DNA of 64,000 bases from Paenibacillus maysiensis (GTDB taxonomy: Bacteria > Bacillota > Bacilli > Paenibacillales > Paenibacillaceae): the NCBI RefSeq assembly GCF_000520815.1, contig NZ_ASRY01000289.1, positions 1 through 64,000 on the forward strand, read 5' to 3'. Made by a program: the position numbers and the translations under genes. Positions 37,393 to 46,393 of the stretch are shown here, piece by piece (within the stretch, counting starts at the first letter, position 1; every line of letters starts with the position of its first letter). The notes under the pieces were generated by a model. It searched no databases and was not told the DNA's origin. It was given only the letters and a program-made list of their open reading frames with translations.

Positions 37393-39315
37393 TTATTCAG
37401 GCAAACGAATGATAAAGGAAATACGACTACCCTCACATTCCAAACGCGCTCCCTTGAGCAAACCATTCCGACAGGCCACAGAAGCCAGTTCTTCCGGCCA
37501 CACGACATTCGTTCCTTCTGTTGCTGGAATAACCTCCAGACTCGCACCTGCATACTCCACCCGAATGCTTTCCTTTTCTTCACCCGTGGACATCACATGA
37601 TGAATGGTACTGCGTTCCCGGCCGTCATACGCCATTAAAGGAATAAGCGCCCCCACTGCCTGAATATTGCCTTGAAGCTCATACGTCACCTCAATTTTGC
37701 CGGGTACCTGCCGAAAATGTGTTCGAATTTCCCATACGCCCGGGAATGGGCCCTTCCACAACAACGTAAAATCAGTCGCTCCGTTGGATGCGGAGCTTTG
37801 CTCCATCTGTACCGATCCTCCACCGTCCAGCGGATCAATGCCTCCGTCCCGGTCGAACTCCAGCGTGCCGGGAATGCCTTCCGACAGGCTGTGCCATTTC
37901 CCGTCCTCCGTTTGCCAGGCTGGGGTATAGCTGAGCGGGAAAATATCCCCTTTCGCAAAGCCTGTAAAGCCGCGGTCTGCATGCCCCGCCGAGGACGGGC
38001 CGATTAACGGTGGCAGCGTGGAACGCTGAATACGCACGATGCCGGGAATATTGTACGGGTCATTGACCGATGTTTGCACAAGCATTTGCTGTCCATCTAC
38101 GGTCGCAATGACGGTCTGGAACCAGCCGTCCGTTTCCAGCACTCGACTGCCGATTTCCGCCGGAATTAAAGATGGTGAAATGCGCTCCACATCCGCTCCG
38201 TGCAAAAGTGTGTAAGCCAGTGCAGCGGCCGTCCACAGGCTGTAGCAGGTATGGTTCGAATACACCTCGAAGCCATGCCGCGCCTCGGACGAATAATGGT
38301 TGCGGACGATATGCAGCTTGCCATCGGCGGTCTGCCAGCGGCCAATTGCCTGCCAGCACAGGTCCGCTGCCCGCCGGAATGCGCCTGCCAGCCCATGCTC
38401 GCCCGCTGCAAAAGCCTGCTGCGCATGTGTCGTGAAAACGAAGGCCGCTGCCGCTTCGTTCCACTGATGCTGCGCGCTTCTTCCACGCGGCGGAATTTCC
38501 CCGTGTGGGGATAACGCCAGCAACGAACTGAGCGCCCCCTTGCGAAGATGGTCGCGCAGCTCAGTGGCGCAGCCGCCATCATATCCGCTTTCCAGCATCA
38601 CGCCCAGATGAAAGCGTGTGACGATGTCGTAGGCGAACGGGCTATTGGGCCGATCCAGCGGGCCGTCCTCATACAAGCCCAGTCCGGTAAAGCGTGGCAA
38701 ATGATAGCTGCGGATATACGTCTCCATCCATTCAGCATCCGCGGCAATCCCTTCCGCCGCACGCATATACTCACCGGACATCATAATCGCGTTCCAGTTG
38801 ATCATGCGGTTCGGATTTTTCATTTTGCTCATCGTAAAAATGTAGGTGTCTTCCGGCTGAATCCGGCTCAACTGCTGCTTCCATGCTGTGGCCTGCTCTG
38901 GCAGCAGGTTTTTGAGCAGCCGATACGCCCCCATCATCATGATCGGAAAAAAGTCCGGATGGTGATCCGGGGCCCTTTCCTCCACCACACATGCTATGCT
39001 GTGCGTTAGAGCCGCCGCAGCGGATTCGAGCAAGTCATGCCGACCTTCTTTGACCAGTACCGCCGCTGCCAAAGCATAAGATGGAGTCGAGTAATACCGT
39101 TCACTATCAGAATGAGGGTCGATAATGGCCCCATTTTCTTCCTGATGCGGAGTATAAGCACGAACCAGCTTTTCCAGCACAGCAAGCTTACGTTGGTGAG
39201 TCCAGCCGTCATCCACTCGATTCAGCCCGTTTTCCAACCGTTCATCCAATTGCTCTATAAATTCCTCCAGCTCCGTCTGCCAAGGATACACGCTGCCTGT
39301 ATGCAGCTTATTCAT
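37393..39315 (-). CDS. Unassigned 640 aa protein, probable alpha/alpha-toroid polysaccharide enzyme
   Basis: The family was not recognised by name. The N-terminal 400 residues are helical with regular Trp/His/Tyr positions (AIIDPHSDSERYYSTPSYAL; WNAIMMSGEYMRAAEG; LGLYEDGPLDRPNSPFAYDI; QHQWNEAAAAF), typical of the (alpha/alpha)6 barrel of lyases and GH88. The C-terminal 230 look beta-rich. No signal peptide. It sits between GH88 and heparinase II/III genes, so a lyase or hydrolase on the same polymer is likely. Catalytic residues cannot be named. Confidence 0.6.
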   Translation of the reverse strand: MNKLHTGSVYPWQTELEEFIEQLDERLENGLNRVDDGWTHQRKLAVLEKLVRAYTPHQEENGAIIDPHSDSERYYSTPSYALAAAVLVKEGRHDLLESAAAALTHSIACVVEERAPDHHPDFFPIMMMGAYRLLKNLLPEQATAWKQQLSRIQPEDTYIFTMSKMKNPNRMINWNAIMMSGEYMRAAEGIAADAEWMETYIRSYHLPRFTGLGLYEDGPLDRPNSPFAYDIVTRFHLGVMLESGYDGGCATELRDHLRKGALSSLLALSPHGEIPPRGRSAQHQWNEAAAAFVFTTHAQQAFAAGEHGLAGAFRRAADLCWQAIGRWQTADGKLHIVRNHYSSEARHGFEVYSNHTCYSLWTAAALAYTLLHGADVERISPSLIPAEIGSRVLETDGWFQTVIATVDGQQMLVQTSVNDPYNIPGIVRIQRSTLPPLIGPSSAGHADRGFTGFAKGDIFPLSYTPAWQTEDGKWHSLSEGIPGTLEFDRDGGIDPLDGGGSVQMEQSSASNGATDFTLLWKGPFPGVWEIRTHFRQVPGKIEVTYELQGNIQAVGALIPLMAYDGRERSTIHHVMSTGEEKESIRVEYAGASLEVIPATEGTNVVWPEELASVACRNGLLKGARLECEGSRISFIIRLPE

Positions 39316-39331
39316 CCTGTCTGCCTCCCCT

Positions 39332-41245
39332 TCAAAATGAAGATTGGTTTATGGTAAAAAACAGCTCGCAATCCACGCTTGTAGTGCCGTCACAGCGATC
39401 CGGGACCAGGCTTAACGATGTTTTGTAAAACACAAACGGTACCCCGTCATGATCCATATGCTGCACAGCCTCTACCTCCAGACGCAGCAGCCTGGCATCA
39501 TAATCCAGCCTGACCAATGTATTCGCTCCCTTCCATTCCACGAAGCCCGTGCCCGTGTAAGGCTGAATACGGCTGATCAAGTTCTCTTGCACATCCCACG
39601 GCTGTATGCTCCCGTCCGAAGACGCTACAAACTCAAAATGATCTGTGACGGTAAGCCTCGCCCCCTCGTTTCCCTCCAATACATTCCAGACAAACGAGCG
39701 GGTGAACAGCGCCAATTCTTCTATGGGATACGCAGATGTCAAATCCAGCTTCAGCCTCGCCCCCGCTAGTGCCGCCCCTTGCTCTTCCAAGGCAATATCC
39801 AGCACAACCGCCTGTGCCTCCGCACCTGATTGCTGCATGGTCCCGTTAATGACAGGCACAGAATGACCACCGGAAGAAATGTTGATGATCGACTCTCGCC
39901 CCGGTGAAAAATAGGCTTTCGTATATAAGCCGGCTCCCAGATCACACAGCAGATTTTCGCCGCCGCCATGAAGGATAAAATGTCCCAGATCGTTATGATT
40001 GTGCGGTTCATCGTTATGTCCACCCTTAGATGAAAAGGCAAATATCGTGCCCTGTTCAATTGTCGGGGTTCCAGATATGCTGTGGCAGTGACTGCGGCAC
40101 ATCAACCACCCAAGCTGTGGCAAATAATCGACTACAGCCTCACTGTTCCCAAAGGCCAAAGGATCCGTCCAAACCAGATTGCGCAATACATGCGCCCAAC
40201 GACGGCAAGGGTCCTCCAGCAGACCCGGTACGCGGAAAGGCAATGTGGACGGTCGTCCCTGCAAAGCATTCACACGAGAGATGAGTCCGGAAGGAAGACG
40301 TTCGGCTTCGCTGCTGTCCGAATAATTGGCGAAAACGCCGTCCGATAGATGAACCCGCTCCGCAAAGACCGCTATTTGCCTAATCCTTTGCGAGCTAAGG
40401 ATATCCACAGCACCTTCGGTAAGCTCACCCAGCATATCGGCAAAATAGATAAAATAGCCGAAGCCGTACACCCAGTAGCCGACACCCTCGGGACAGCCGC
40501 CGTCCTCCTTGTACCCTGCAAGAAAGCAATCCAGCGCACCTAGCATTTTCTCAATAGCCGCAGCTTGGCGCGGGTCATCTTCTGATAGCAGCAACACGGC
40601 GATTCCACAGCCGGAAGCACATACAGCCGCCCAGTTGTGATCCGCTGTTTCCCATTGAAAGTGACGCGGCTCCCAAAATACAGGCTCTACAACACGCCGT
40701 TCTACCTCACCGCGCACCTGAGCGACCACATGGCTATCCAGTTGCTCGCCGAGCAGCAGTATGATTTCAGCCAGCGTTTGCGCGGTTTCGGAAGCGAATA
40801 AATCCACCTGCTGCCAAGGCGGCGTGACCGTATCCTCTTCCCTGACATGTGCAGGAAGTGCCCATGTATACTCCCCACAGATGTCCAGCAGACCGCGTTC
40901 CACCTCTTTGATTCGCCAAGGCTCTGGCTCGGCAACGGCTGCCAGCACGAGGGCAACCAGCCGTCCACGCCGTTCAAAGTACACATCCTCATACGGCTTG
41001 CGCTCCCCTGTATTCGCAAATTGCCTGAACAGAGTCAACGGAAGCGTCGGCCATGATGTTTGCCGGTTATTCTCACAGACACGCTCAATATCCTTCCAAA
41101 GCCCGGTATATATCGGCTCAGAGACAGTCGCCCGCAGCCTTTTTGTCCACTCACGCCTTAAGCGTCGCCTTGCTGCATCCTGCACGCCGCCAGTCAGCAC
41201 CGTGACGAGCTGCGAAGCAGGCCAAGCCTCCTTCAGAAGACTCAT
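39332..41245 (-). CDS. Heparinase II/III-like polysaccharide lyase
   Basis: This protein of about 637 aa has an N-terminal alpha/alpha toroid and the C-terminal beta-sheet domain of the heparinase II/III family, recognised from GGHNDEPHNHNDLGHFILHG and LLCDLGAGLYTK. The start at 41245 has GGGGAGG eight nt upstream; the frame reads 43 codons further, through a hydrophobic stretch without a ribosome site. No signal peptide is evident from the chosen start. It heads the three-gene cluster 41245-36216, with GH88 downstream for the unsaturated products. Confidence 0.82.
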   Translation of the reverse strand: MSLLKEAWPASQLVTVLTGGVQDAARRRLRREWTKRLRATVSEPIYTGLWKDIERVCENNRQTSWPTLPLTLFRQFANTGERKPYEDVYFERRGRLVALVLAAVAEPEPWRIKEVERGLLDICGEYTWALPAHVREEDTVTPPWQQVDLFASETAQTLAEIILLLGEQLDSHVVAQVRGEVERRVVEPVFWEPRHFQWETADHNWAAVCASGCGIAVLLLSEDDPRQAAAIEKMLGALDCFLAGYKEDGGCPEGVGYWVYGFGYFIYFADMLGELTEGAVDILSSQRIRQIAVFAERVHLSDGVFANYSDSSEAERLPSGLISRVNALQGRPSTLPFRVPGLLEDPCRRWAHVLRNLVWTDPLAFGNSEAVVDYLPQLGWLMCRSHCHSISGTPTIEQGTIFAFSSKGGHNDEPHNHNDLGHFILHGGGENLLCDLGAGLYTKAYFSPGRESIINISSGGHSVPVINGTMQQSGAEAQAVVLDIALEEQGAALAGARLKLDLTSAYPIEELALFTRSFVWNVLEGNEGARLTVTDHFEFVASSDGSIQPWDVQENLISRIQPYTGTGFVEWKGANTLVRLDYDARLLRLEVEAVQHMDHDGVPFVFYKTSLSLVPDRCDGTTSVDCELFFTINQSSF

Positions 41246-41358
41246 TTGCATTTCCTCCCCATGAGACACATTCATTTCGGCTTCTTTTTTGTTAACGCTT
41301 TCATTGTATCTAACAATCACCCTAAATTCAAAGAGGTAGAAAAACAATAACGCAAAAC

Positions 41359-41404
41359 ACAAAAGAACCTCCACGCCACGTTGCTGTGGTCATGGAAGTT
41401 CTTG
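41359..41404 (-). terminator. Terminator after the CDF gene
   Basis: AAAGAACCTCCA pairs with TGGAAGTTCTT, separated by about 20 nt, between the heparinase-like and CDF genes. Confidence 0.55.
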
Positions 41405-41453
41405 TTCTACTCTTTTGCCAGACTGAGTCCAGATTGGCCTGGATTTATCGTTT

Positions 41454-42446
41454 CTAGACCTTTGGCTTTTCCGATTTCCAGTTTTTAATCCCGTCATCCT
41501 CCAGAATACCAAGCGCGACGTCTGAGATATTAGGATCACGCAACAAAGCATCCTCGACTCTGAATTTGATATCGTCCGCATCTGCCAGTGTCATTCCCGG
41601 TGTAAGCTCGATCAGCCCTTCTACGTGATAATAGCGTCCCTCCTGCAAAATACGCATTTGGTAAATATCCGTCACATGCGTATCTGCAAGAATAATGGAG
41701 GCCACGTGTTCTTCGATATCAGGGGGAGCAGATACCCCAATCAAGCCCACCATATTGTCGTAGCCGACCCGAAACGCAACGCCCACCATAAGACAGCCGA
41801 TGAGAATACTAGATATTCCGTCAAGCAGTTTAAAATCTGTCAGCGATGTGACCACAACAGCCAGCAGGGCAAGCACACCCCCCGTTGTTGCTACCAGATC
41901 CTCATAAAATACCAGACGAGTTGGCGGTGCAGCACGTCCCACATTGCGAAACGCAGAGGTGAAAATGCCGAACCCTTTCGCCTCAACTCTGGATTCATGC
42001 AGCACTTCCTTCATCGCTTTGCTCCATACAAAACCGTCAACCACCAGAGACAAGATCAAGACCACCACATTAATCCAAAATCCATGCGTGGATTCAGCCG
42101 GATGCTGCAACAAATGGATGCCTTCCAACGCGGTTTCATAGGCCATGATCGTTACAACAATAACAGCGACCATACAAAACAGGTTAATTACCCGTCCAAA
42201 ACCGGTAGGAAAGCGCTTTGTCGGCTTTTTCTCTGCCAGCACGCTGCCCGCGAACACAAACACCTGGTTCACCGCATCTGCAATCGAATGCATCATCGTG
42301 GCAAACATGGAACCACTGCCTGTCAGGGCAAAAGCAATCCCCTTAATTAGCGCAATACCGGTATTACCCAGCGCCGCCGAGCCTGAGGATTTGTTCCCCT
42401 TTTTCACCAGACTCCAAAATGAATCCTTTTTCTGCTGCTCAACCAT
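41454..42446 (-). CDS. Cation diffusion facilitator (CDF) family metal exporter
   Basis: This 330 aa transporter has five to six membrane helices. HSIADAVNQVFVFAG in helix 2 carries the metal-binding His and Asp; the second site reads SLVVDGFVW with Asp but Val at the usual His place. The C-terminal cytosolic domain includes ADTHVTDIYQMRILQEGRYY and HVEGLIELTPGMTLADA. It exports divalent metals (Zn, Co, Mn or Fe) by proton exchange. TCAGGAGGAAAG precedes the ATG. It is near Zur-controlled loci but no Zur box is visible, so zinc specificity is unsure. Confidence 0.85.
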   Translation of the reverse strand: MVEQQKKDSFWSLVKKGNKSSGSAALGNTGIALIKGIAFALTGSGSMFATMMHSIADAVNQVFVFAGSVLAEKKPTKRFPTGFGRVINLFCMVAVIVVTIMAYETALEGIHLLQHPAESTHGFWINVVVLILSLVVDGFVWSKAMKEVLHESRVEAKGFGIFTSAFRNVGRAAPPTRLVFYEDLVATTGGVLALLAVVVTSLTDFKLLDGISSILIGCLMVGVAFRVGYDNMVGLIGVSAPPDIEEHVASIILADTHVTDIYQMRILQEGRYYHVEGLIELTPGMTLADADDIKFRVEDALLRDPNISDVALGILEDDGIKNWKSEKPKV

Positions 42447-42590
42447 CCTGTAGCTTTCCTCCTGAGGTATACATAATCTGATATCGCCACATTATGTAAT
42501 CTTTTGTTATGTATTATTTTTAACCCGTCCACATTTTACCTAACCATCCGGGGAGAATCAATACAAACAGCAATATAAATGCTATAAAAA

Positions 42591-42629
42591 AAGAATGCTC
42601 CACGTCATCCCATGACGCGAAGCATTCCA
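42591..42629 (-). terminator. Terminator after rpsN2
   Basis: GAATGCT pairs with AGCATTC with further internal pairing, and a run of seven Ts follows on the minus strand. Confidence 0.7.
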
Positions 42630-42708
42630 AGTCAGACCCTCTGTAATACATTGAGTATGTGAGCCTCCGCTAGCGGAATCGGATTCTGTAAGTGGTTAGG
42701 ACAACTTA

Positions 42709-42978
42709 TTACCAACTGGCTTTCGTAACGCCTGGAATTTGGCCTTTATGAGCCAATTCGCGGAACGCGATACGGGACAGCTTGAATTTGCGCAGGTAAC
42801 CTCTCGGTCTGCCTGTCAGCTCGCAACGGCTTTTCAGACGAGTCGGGGAAGAATCACGTGGAAGCTTCTGTAATGCTTCGTAGTCCCCTTTTGCTTTCAG
42901 TTCACGTCTCAGGTCTGCATATTTAGTTACAACTTCCTGACGTTTCTTCTCTTTTACTACTTTCGACTTCTTAGCCAC
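42709..42978 (-). CDS. rpsN2: Ribosomal protein S14, zinc-free form
   Basis: This 89 aa S14 begins at GTG ([17 protein letters not shown]), chosen for AAGGAGGAGC upstream. It has the family features [20 protein letters not shown] and [21 protein letters not shown]. The zinc form (about 61 aa) has two CxxC pairs; this longer form has one Cys only. In Bacillus its Zur-repressed counterpart replaces the zinc form when zinc is scarce. A Zur-like box precedes it. Confidence 0.95.
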   Translation of the reverse strand: MAKKSKVVKEKKRQEVVTKYADLRRELKAKGDYEALQKLPRDSSPTRLKSRCELTGRPRGYLRKFKLSRIAFRELAHKGQIPGVTKASW

Positions 42979-43070
42979 GCAAAGCTCCTCCTTGTGATAT
43001 ATGCCAATCATGAAGGCTCTCCACCCCTGCCACTGGATGGACGAACATGGAAATGGACATGATTTTCATT

Positions 43071-43092
43071 TAAATAGTAATCGTTATTATTA
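43071..43092 (-). promoter_or_regulatory. Zur-like box upstream of rpsN2
   Basis: AAATAGTAATCGTTATTATTA matches the Zur operator (AAATCGTAATNATTACGATTT) at most positions. It lies about 95 nt upstream of rpsN2. Confidence 0.7.
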
Positions 43093-43278
43093 TCATTTAA
43101 TATAACGCTGTTTCGAGTGGGTTGTCAACCCCATCTGATGTCCTAGGAACATCATGGATTTAACTAACCGAATGAAAAAAAAACAGCATTAGTCTGAAAT
43201 TTGAACATAAAAGTTTCAGACTGCCGCCGCTATTGAGGTATCATCATGTTATCATTGCTCTTTCGTAAATGAATGAAA

Positions 43279-43599
43279 TTAAATTTTAGAATAACGTTCT
43301 GATAGTTTCTTTTTATGGGAGTGAAATACTTCTTCTAAAGGAATATCATATTTATTGGCTATTACAATTAGGTTACCTAATACATCTCCTAATTCTTCAA
43401 TAAGCTCCTGTTTGTTTTCCTCAAATGAGCCCTTTGATTCGTCAGGTCTATCTCTACCGATTTCCAAAGCTCTTATCGCTCGTGCCACCTCGCCCGTTTC
43501 TTCTGCTAAAAAGCCGATACGAATAAAAATATCTAACTCTGACCAGCCCCTGCTTTCATAGTAATCTTTTACCCATTCTTGGAACTCAGCAATATTCAT
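43279..43599 (-). CDS. MazG-like nucleotide pyrophosphohydrolase
   Basis: This protein of about 106 aa is of the all-alpha NTP pyrophosphatase family, with the metal-binding EETGE (in GFLAEETGEVARAI) and ELGDVLGNLIV (ExxD). It would hydrolyse abnormal or regulatory nucleotides to monophosphates. GGAGG precedes two nearby ATGs; 43599 has better spacing. Stands alone. Confidence 0.85.
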   Translation of the reverse strand: MNIAEFQEWVKDYYESRGWSELDIFIRIGFLAEETGEVARAIRALEIGRDRPDESKGSFEENKQELIEELGDVLGNLIVIANKYDIPLEEVFHSHKKKLSERYSKI

Positions 43600-43694
43600 T
43601 TTCATCAGCCTCCATTTTCATTTCTCAAGTTTATCAAATATTGAAAGTCAGATAAAATATGATGATGAAAATTTTACGAGGAGACCCGCGAATA

Positions 43695-43853
43695 ATGACA
43701 CAGCAGGAGCGATCCAAAACGGTAAATGATATTAAGCAGCTCAAAAATGGTATTGCGGTACCAACAGTACCCGCGACAGTCCATGGGAAGGCTCAAACTG
43801 GAAGCCATTGGTTATGCGATCTACCCATTCCGTTGTGCTACACAACCGGATAG
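43695..43853 (+). CDS. Short hypothetical frame, possibly a broken gene
   Basis: An ATG after GAGGAG opens 52 codons (MTQQERSKTVNDIKQLKNGI and onward). The downstream sequence in another frame also reads plausibly (LKLEAIGYAIYPFRCATQPD) to a later stop, which suggests a frameshifted gene. No family recognised. Confidence 0.3.
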   Translation: MTQQERSKTVNDIKQLKNGIAVPTVPATVHGKAQTGSHWLCDLPIPLCYTTG

Positions 43854-43927
43854 AACGAAACAAGCGACATAATCAAGATGCAAAAAAAGCCTGATATGAT
43901 CAGACTCCAGTTGTTCCAGCTATGAAT

Positions 43928-43970
43928 TAGAAAAGGCTGTCTCCTGCAATATCGCAAGAGACAGCCTTAG
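43928..43970 (-). terminator. Terminator after the metalloprotease
   Basis: AAAAGGCTGTCTC pairs with GAGACAGCCTT in the 10 nt after the stop codon. A second minus-strand hairpin with a T run lies at 43882-43909. Confidence 0.75.
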
Positions 43971-43976
43971 AATGAC

Positions 43977-45425
43977 TTATTGCTTAGCCGCAACTTTCCA
44001 CTCCAGGATTCCGGTAGATGCGGAACCATTGGATACCATTTCAATTCTTAATTTCGTTGTTTTTACAGGAGCAAAAGTGGTCGCATTATACTGATCTGCC
44101 GCAGTCCCAAAACCATTGGCTTGCTTGACATTAGACCAACCCTGACCATTCCAATACTTAATCTTGTAAGACTTAGGCACATCTATGCCAGCGCCATCCT
44201 TAAACCAATAGACATCGGTTTGGGATACCGTATGTTCTTGATCAAAATCGTATTGAACCCATTGCGTTCCCGTTTCAGGCCAGTTGCCGTATACGGCATG
44301 ACTTCTATCGTTGGAATTAGTAGGCTCAAAGCCATCGTTTAGCGCGCTTACATTTTCCCAAGATGAAGTATAAGAGCTGCTAGCCATTGCCGCAGGCGCT
44401 ATGTTCACGATTTCATTAGGATCTGTTTCGATTGGACCATCATCATCTTTAGTCGTGGTTGGGAAACGAGCCGTATCCTTTTTGATTTGGCTCCAGGTAT
44501 AACGCAGCATCCAAACATCCCAGTCGGTGATATGATCGGAATTCCCGGCCCACATAATGGTGTTCGTTGGGAAGCCACCCGGTGGACGCTCATGTTCTTC
44601 ATAGAAATCGTTTAATCCAAAGCCATGCCCAATCTCATGTTCGGTAATCAAAATCTCATCAGCGTTCACCGTGCTCAGAACATATTCATCACTCATACGC
44701 TGTCCCCAGTCGCCGCCGGCTCCCCCACCGAAATTTTCTGTAGCCCAAAGATACATATCAAAGCGTTTATCCAATCCACCCGGATACGAATAGTTGGGGT
44801 CCGAAAAATGCTCGAATCTGGATATTTCATTAGGCGCAACAGGAAGTGCAGCAGGAATTTCCGGTTGTTCGGAAGCTAGTGCATCTTCAATCGTATTCGT
44901 ATAAACAACCTCGTCAGGCTGCTTGTCCAGCAGCAGTGAAGGATCGGCAACAGCCCAGCCTACTACTTTCACTTTAATATTCTTATAGGGCCATCCATCA
45001 TATCCCTGGAGATGCTCCGTCCAATAGTTCATCTGACGACCTAGCATTTTAGCAATATCTTGACGCTGTTGAAGCGTAACTGGCTTAGAAGATTGCCAAC
45101 GTACTACATAATTTAGAGTTCCTTTTCCCGCAAAAATCTGATCAAAAATCAAATTTTTACGGTTAGTCGAGCCTTCGGTCAGCATTCTATTCTTCCAAAC
45201 CCACTCCACCGATGATTTGAGATAAGCTGGCATATCAGCGAGCGTTGAATCACCCTTTGCCGCAACCACAGCATTTCCATTCCCTAAAGATGCTGCGGAC
45301 ATCGTCGCAGCGTTTCCCATCAGTAATGAACTAGCAATCACTACCGAAAAAGAAGCCATCATCATTCCTTTTCTCTTCAACATGTATGTAACCACCATAC
45401 CTTTGTATTTGATTGTTGACTTCAT
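43977..45425 (-). CDS. Secreted zinc metalloprotease-like protein with discoidin-type C-terminal domain
   Basis: This protein of up to 482 aa begins with a signal peptide (LKRKGMMMASFSVVIASSLL, then MSAAS); the true start may be the ATG of MLKRKG rather than the first codon. The catalytic domain has HEIGHGFGLND (metzincin-type HExxHxxGxxD) and a Met in TNTIMWAGN that may be the Met-turn. The C-terminal 140 residues (NIAPAAMASSSYTSSWENVS; LNDGFEPTNSNDRSHAVYGN; TQWVQYDFDQEHTVSQTDVY) match an F5/8-type-C carbohydrate-binding fold. It is probably an extracellular enzyme bound to a surface glycan. Peptidase or other substrate cannot be told. Confidence 0.8.
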   Translation of the reverse strand: MKSTIKYKGMVVTYMLKRKGMMMASFSVVIASSLLMGNAATMSAASLGNGNAVVAAKGDSTLADMPAYLKSSVEWVWKNRMLTEGSTNRKNLIFDQIFAGKGTLNYVVRWQSSKPVTLQQRQDIAKMLGRQMNYWTEHLQGYDGWPYKNIKVKVVGWAVADPSLLLDKQPDEVVYTNTIEDALASEQPEIPAALPVAPNEISRFEHFSDPNYSYPGGLDKRFDMYLWATENFGGGAGGDWGQRMSDEYVLSTVNADEILITEHEIGHGFGLNDFYEEHERPPGGFPTNTIMWAGNSDHITDWDVWMLRYTWSQIKKDTARFPTTTKDDDGPIETDPNEIVNIAPAAMASSSYTSSWENVSALNDGFEPTNSNDRSHAVYGNWPETGTQWVQYDFDQEHTVSQTDVYWFKDGAGIDVPKSYKIKYWNGQGWSNVKQANGFGTAADQYNATTFAPVKTTKLRIEMVSNGSASTGILEWKVAAKQ

Positions 45426-45572
45426 AAAATGGCAATCGAAATCTCTTATCTCCCTCCTTTCTTTTGATTTGAAAAAAAATACAATTTTATATTATCATTA
45501 GGATACTATAACGTCAATATTTTCCTTTATACTTTAGAAAAAGGTTATTCTTTTGATCTTTTAACAAATCAA

Positions 45573-45597
45573 AAACCCCTTCTCTATACAAGAAGGG
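45573..45597 (-). terminator. Terminator 3' of the amidohydrolase remnant
   Basis: CCCCTTCT pairs with AGAAGGGG around a 7-nt loop, with TTTTTG following on the minus strand. Confidence 0.75.
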
Positions 45598-45640
45598 GCC
45601 TAGCATTGAAAAAGTAGACTCACGTCCTGCCTTACTCTAT

Positions 45641-46050
45641 TTATACCAATACCGAATCTGCCAGTGAAGCCAGCAGCTTCGCGGTTCCCGGCAACGCGCG
45701 TTCGTCCAGATCGAAGGCTGGATGATGCCATTCCTGACTCCCCGAAGTGCCGACAAAGACGAACACACCGGGGATGCTCTTCTGGTAAAGCCCAAAATCC
45801 TCGCTCGCCGAGGAAGGCACGGGACGAACGACCTCCAGACCGGCCGCTTGGGCCGCTTGCTCCGCGAGGACGATCAGCTTTCCGTCATTCAGCACGGGGG
45901 GCGGGCCCTCGATCCAGCAGATGTTCGCTTTGTGCCGAAAGCATCGGCAACGCCTTTTACGACCTGCTCGAAACGTTCAGCCACCTGTGCGCGCACGTTC
46001 TCATCGAACGTCCGGATCGTGCCGTCCAGATGGGCACGGTCTGGAAATAA
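45641..46050 (-). pseudogene. Remnant of an M20-type amidohydrolase
   Basis: The C-terminal part is in one frame (LNDGKLIVLAEQAAQAAGLE; SSASEDFGLYQKSIPGVFVF; HHPAFDLDERALPGTAKLLA), matching the metal-binding SEDFxxY and HxPxFD blocks of the M20/hippurate-hydrolase family. Upstream, another frame gives HLDGTIRTFDENVRAQVAER followed by FEQVVKGVADAF, and a one-base loss after GTK switches to ANICWIEGPPPV. The N-terminal two-thirds, including other metal ligands, are absent, so it cannot be functional. Confidence 0.8.
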
Positions 46051-46250
46051 GCTTAATTAGTTTAAAGACTTGCTGAGGGGCTTTTTTTACGCTGTTGAAG
46101 CTTTTGCTTGCCCCGTTGCAGCACTTGCAGCATTTGCTCGGCATAAGGAAGAAACTTTCGTCCATCCTCCGCCTTTTGCGCCTGTGTTTTATAAAATTCA
46201 AAATTAACACTCGCGTCCGCAGGCCTTCAGGGTGACGCCAAGTCGTCATG
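46050..46250 (-). pseudogene. Unidentified coding scrap beside the amidohydrolase remnant
   Basis: A minus-strand frame reads VNFEFYKTQAQKAEDGRKFL, then PYAEQMLQVLQRGKQKLQQR and a stop, protein-like but without a start. It joins the truncated end of the amidohydrolase remnant, marking a deletion scar. No family recognised. Confidence 0.3.
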
Positions 46251-46393
46251 CCAAGACAACTTTGGGTTTGGATGACATATACATACCTTAAACGGTTATC
46301 TAAAATTGGATGACCCAGCGTTTAAACAAACCTTGGTGCGGACATGCTTGGAATATCAGCGCACTTGCGGCGGAATGAAATGAGGTTGAGCAT

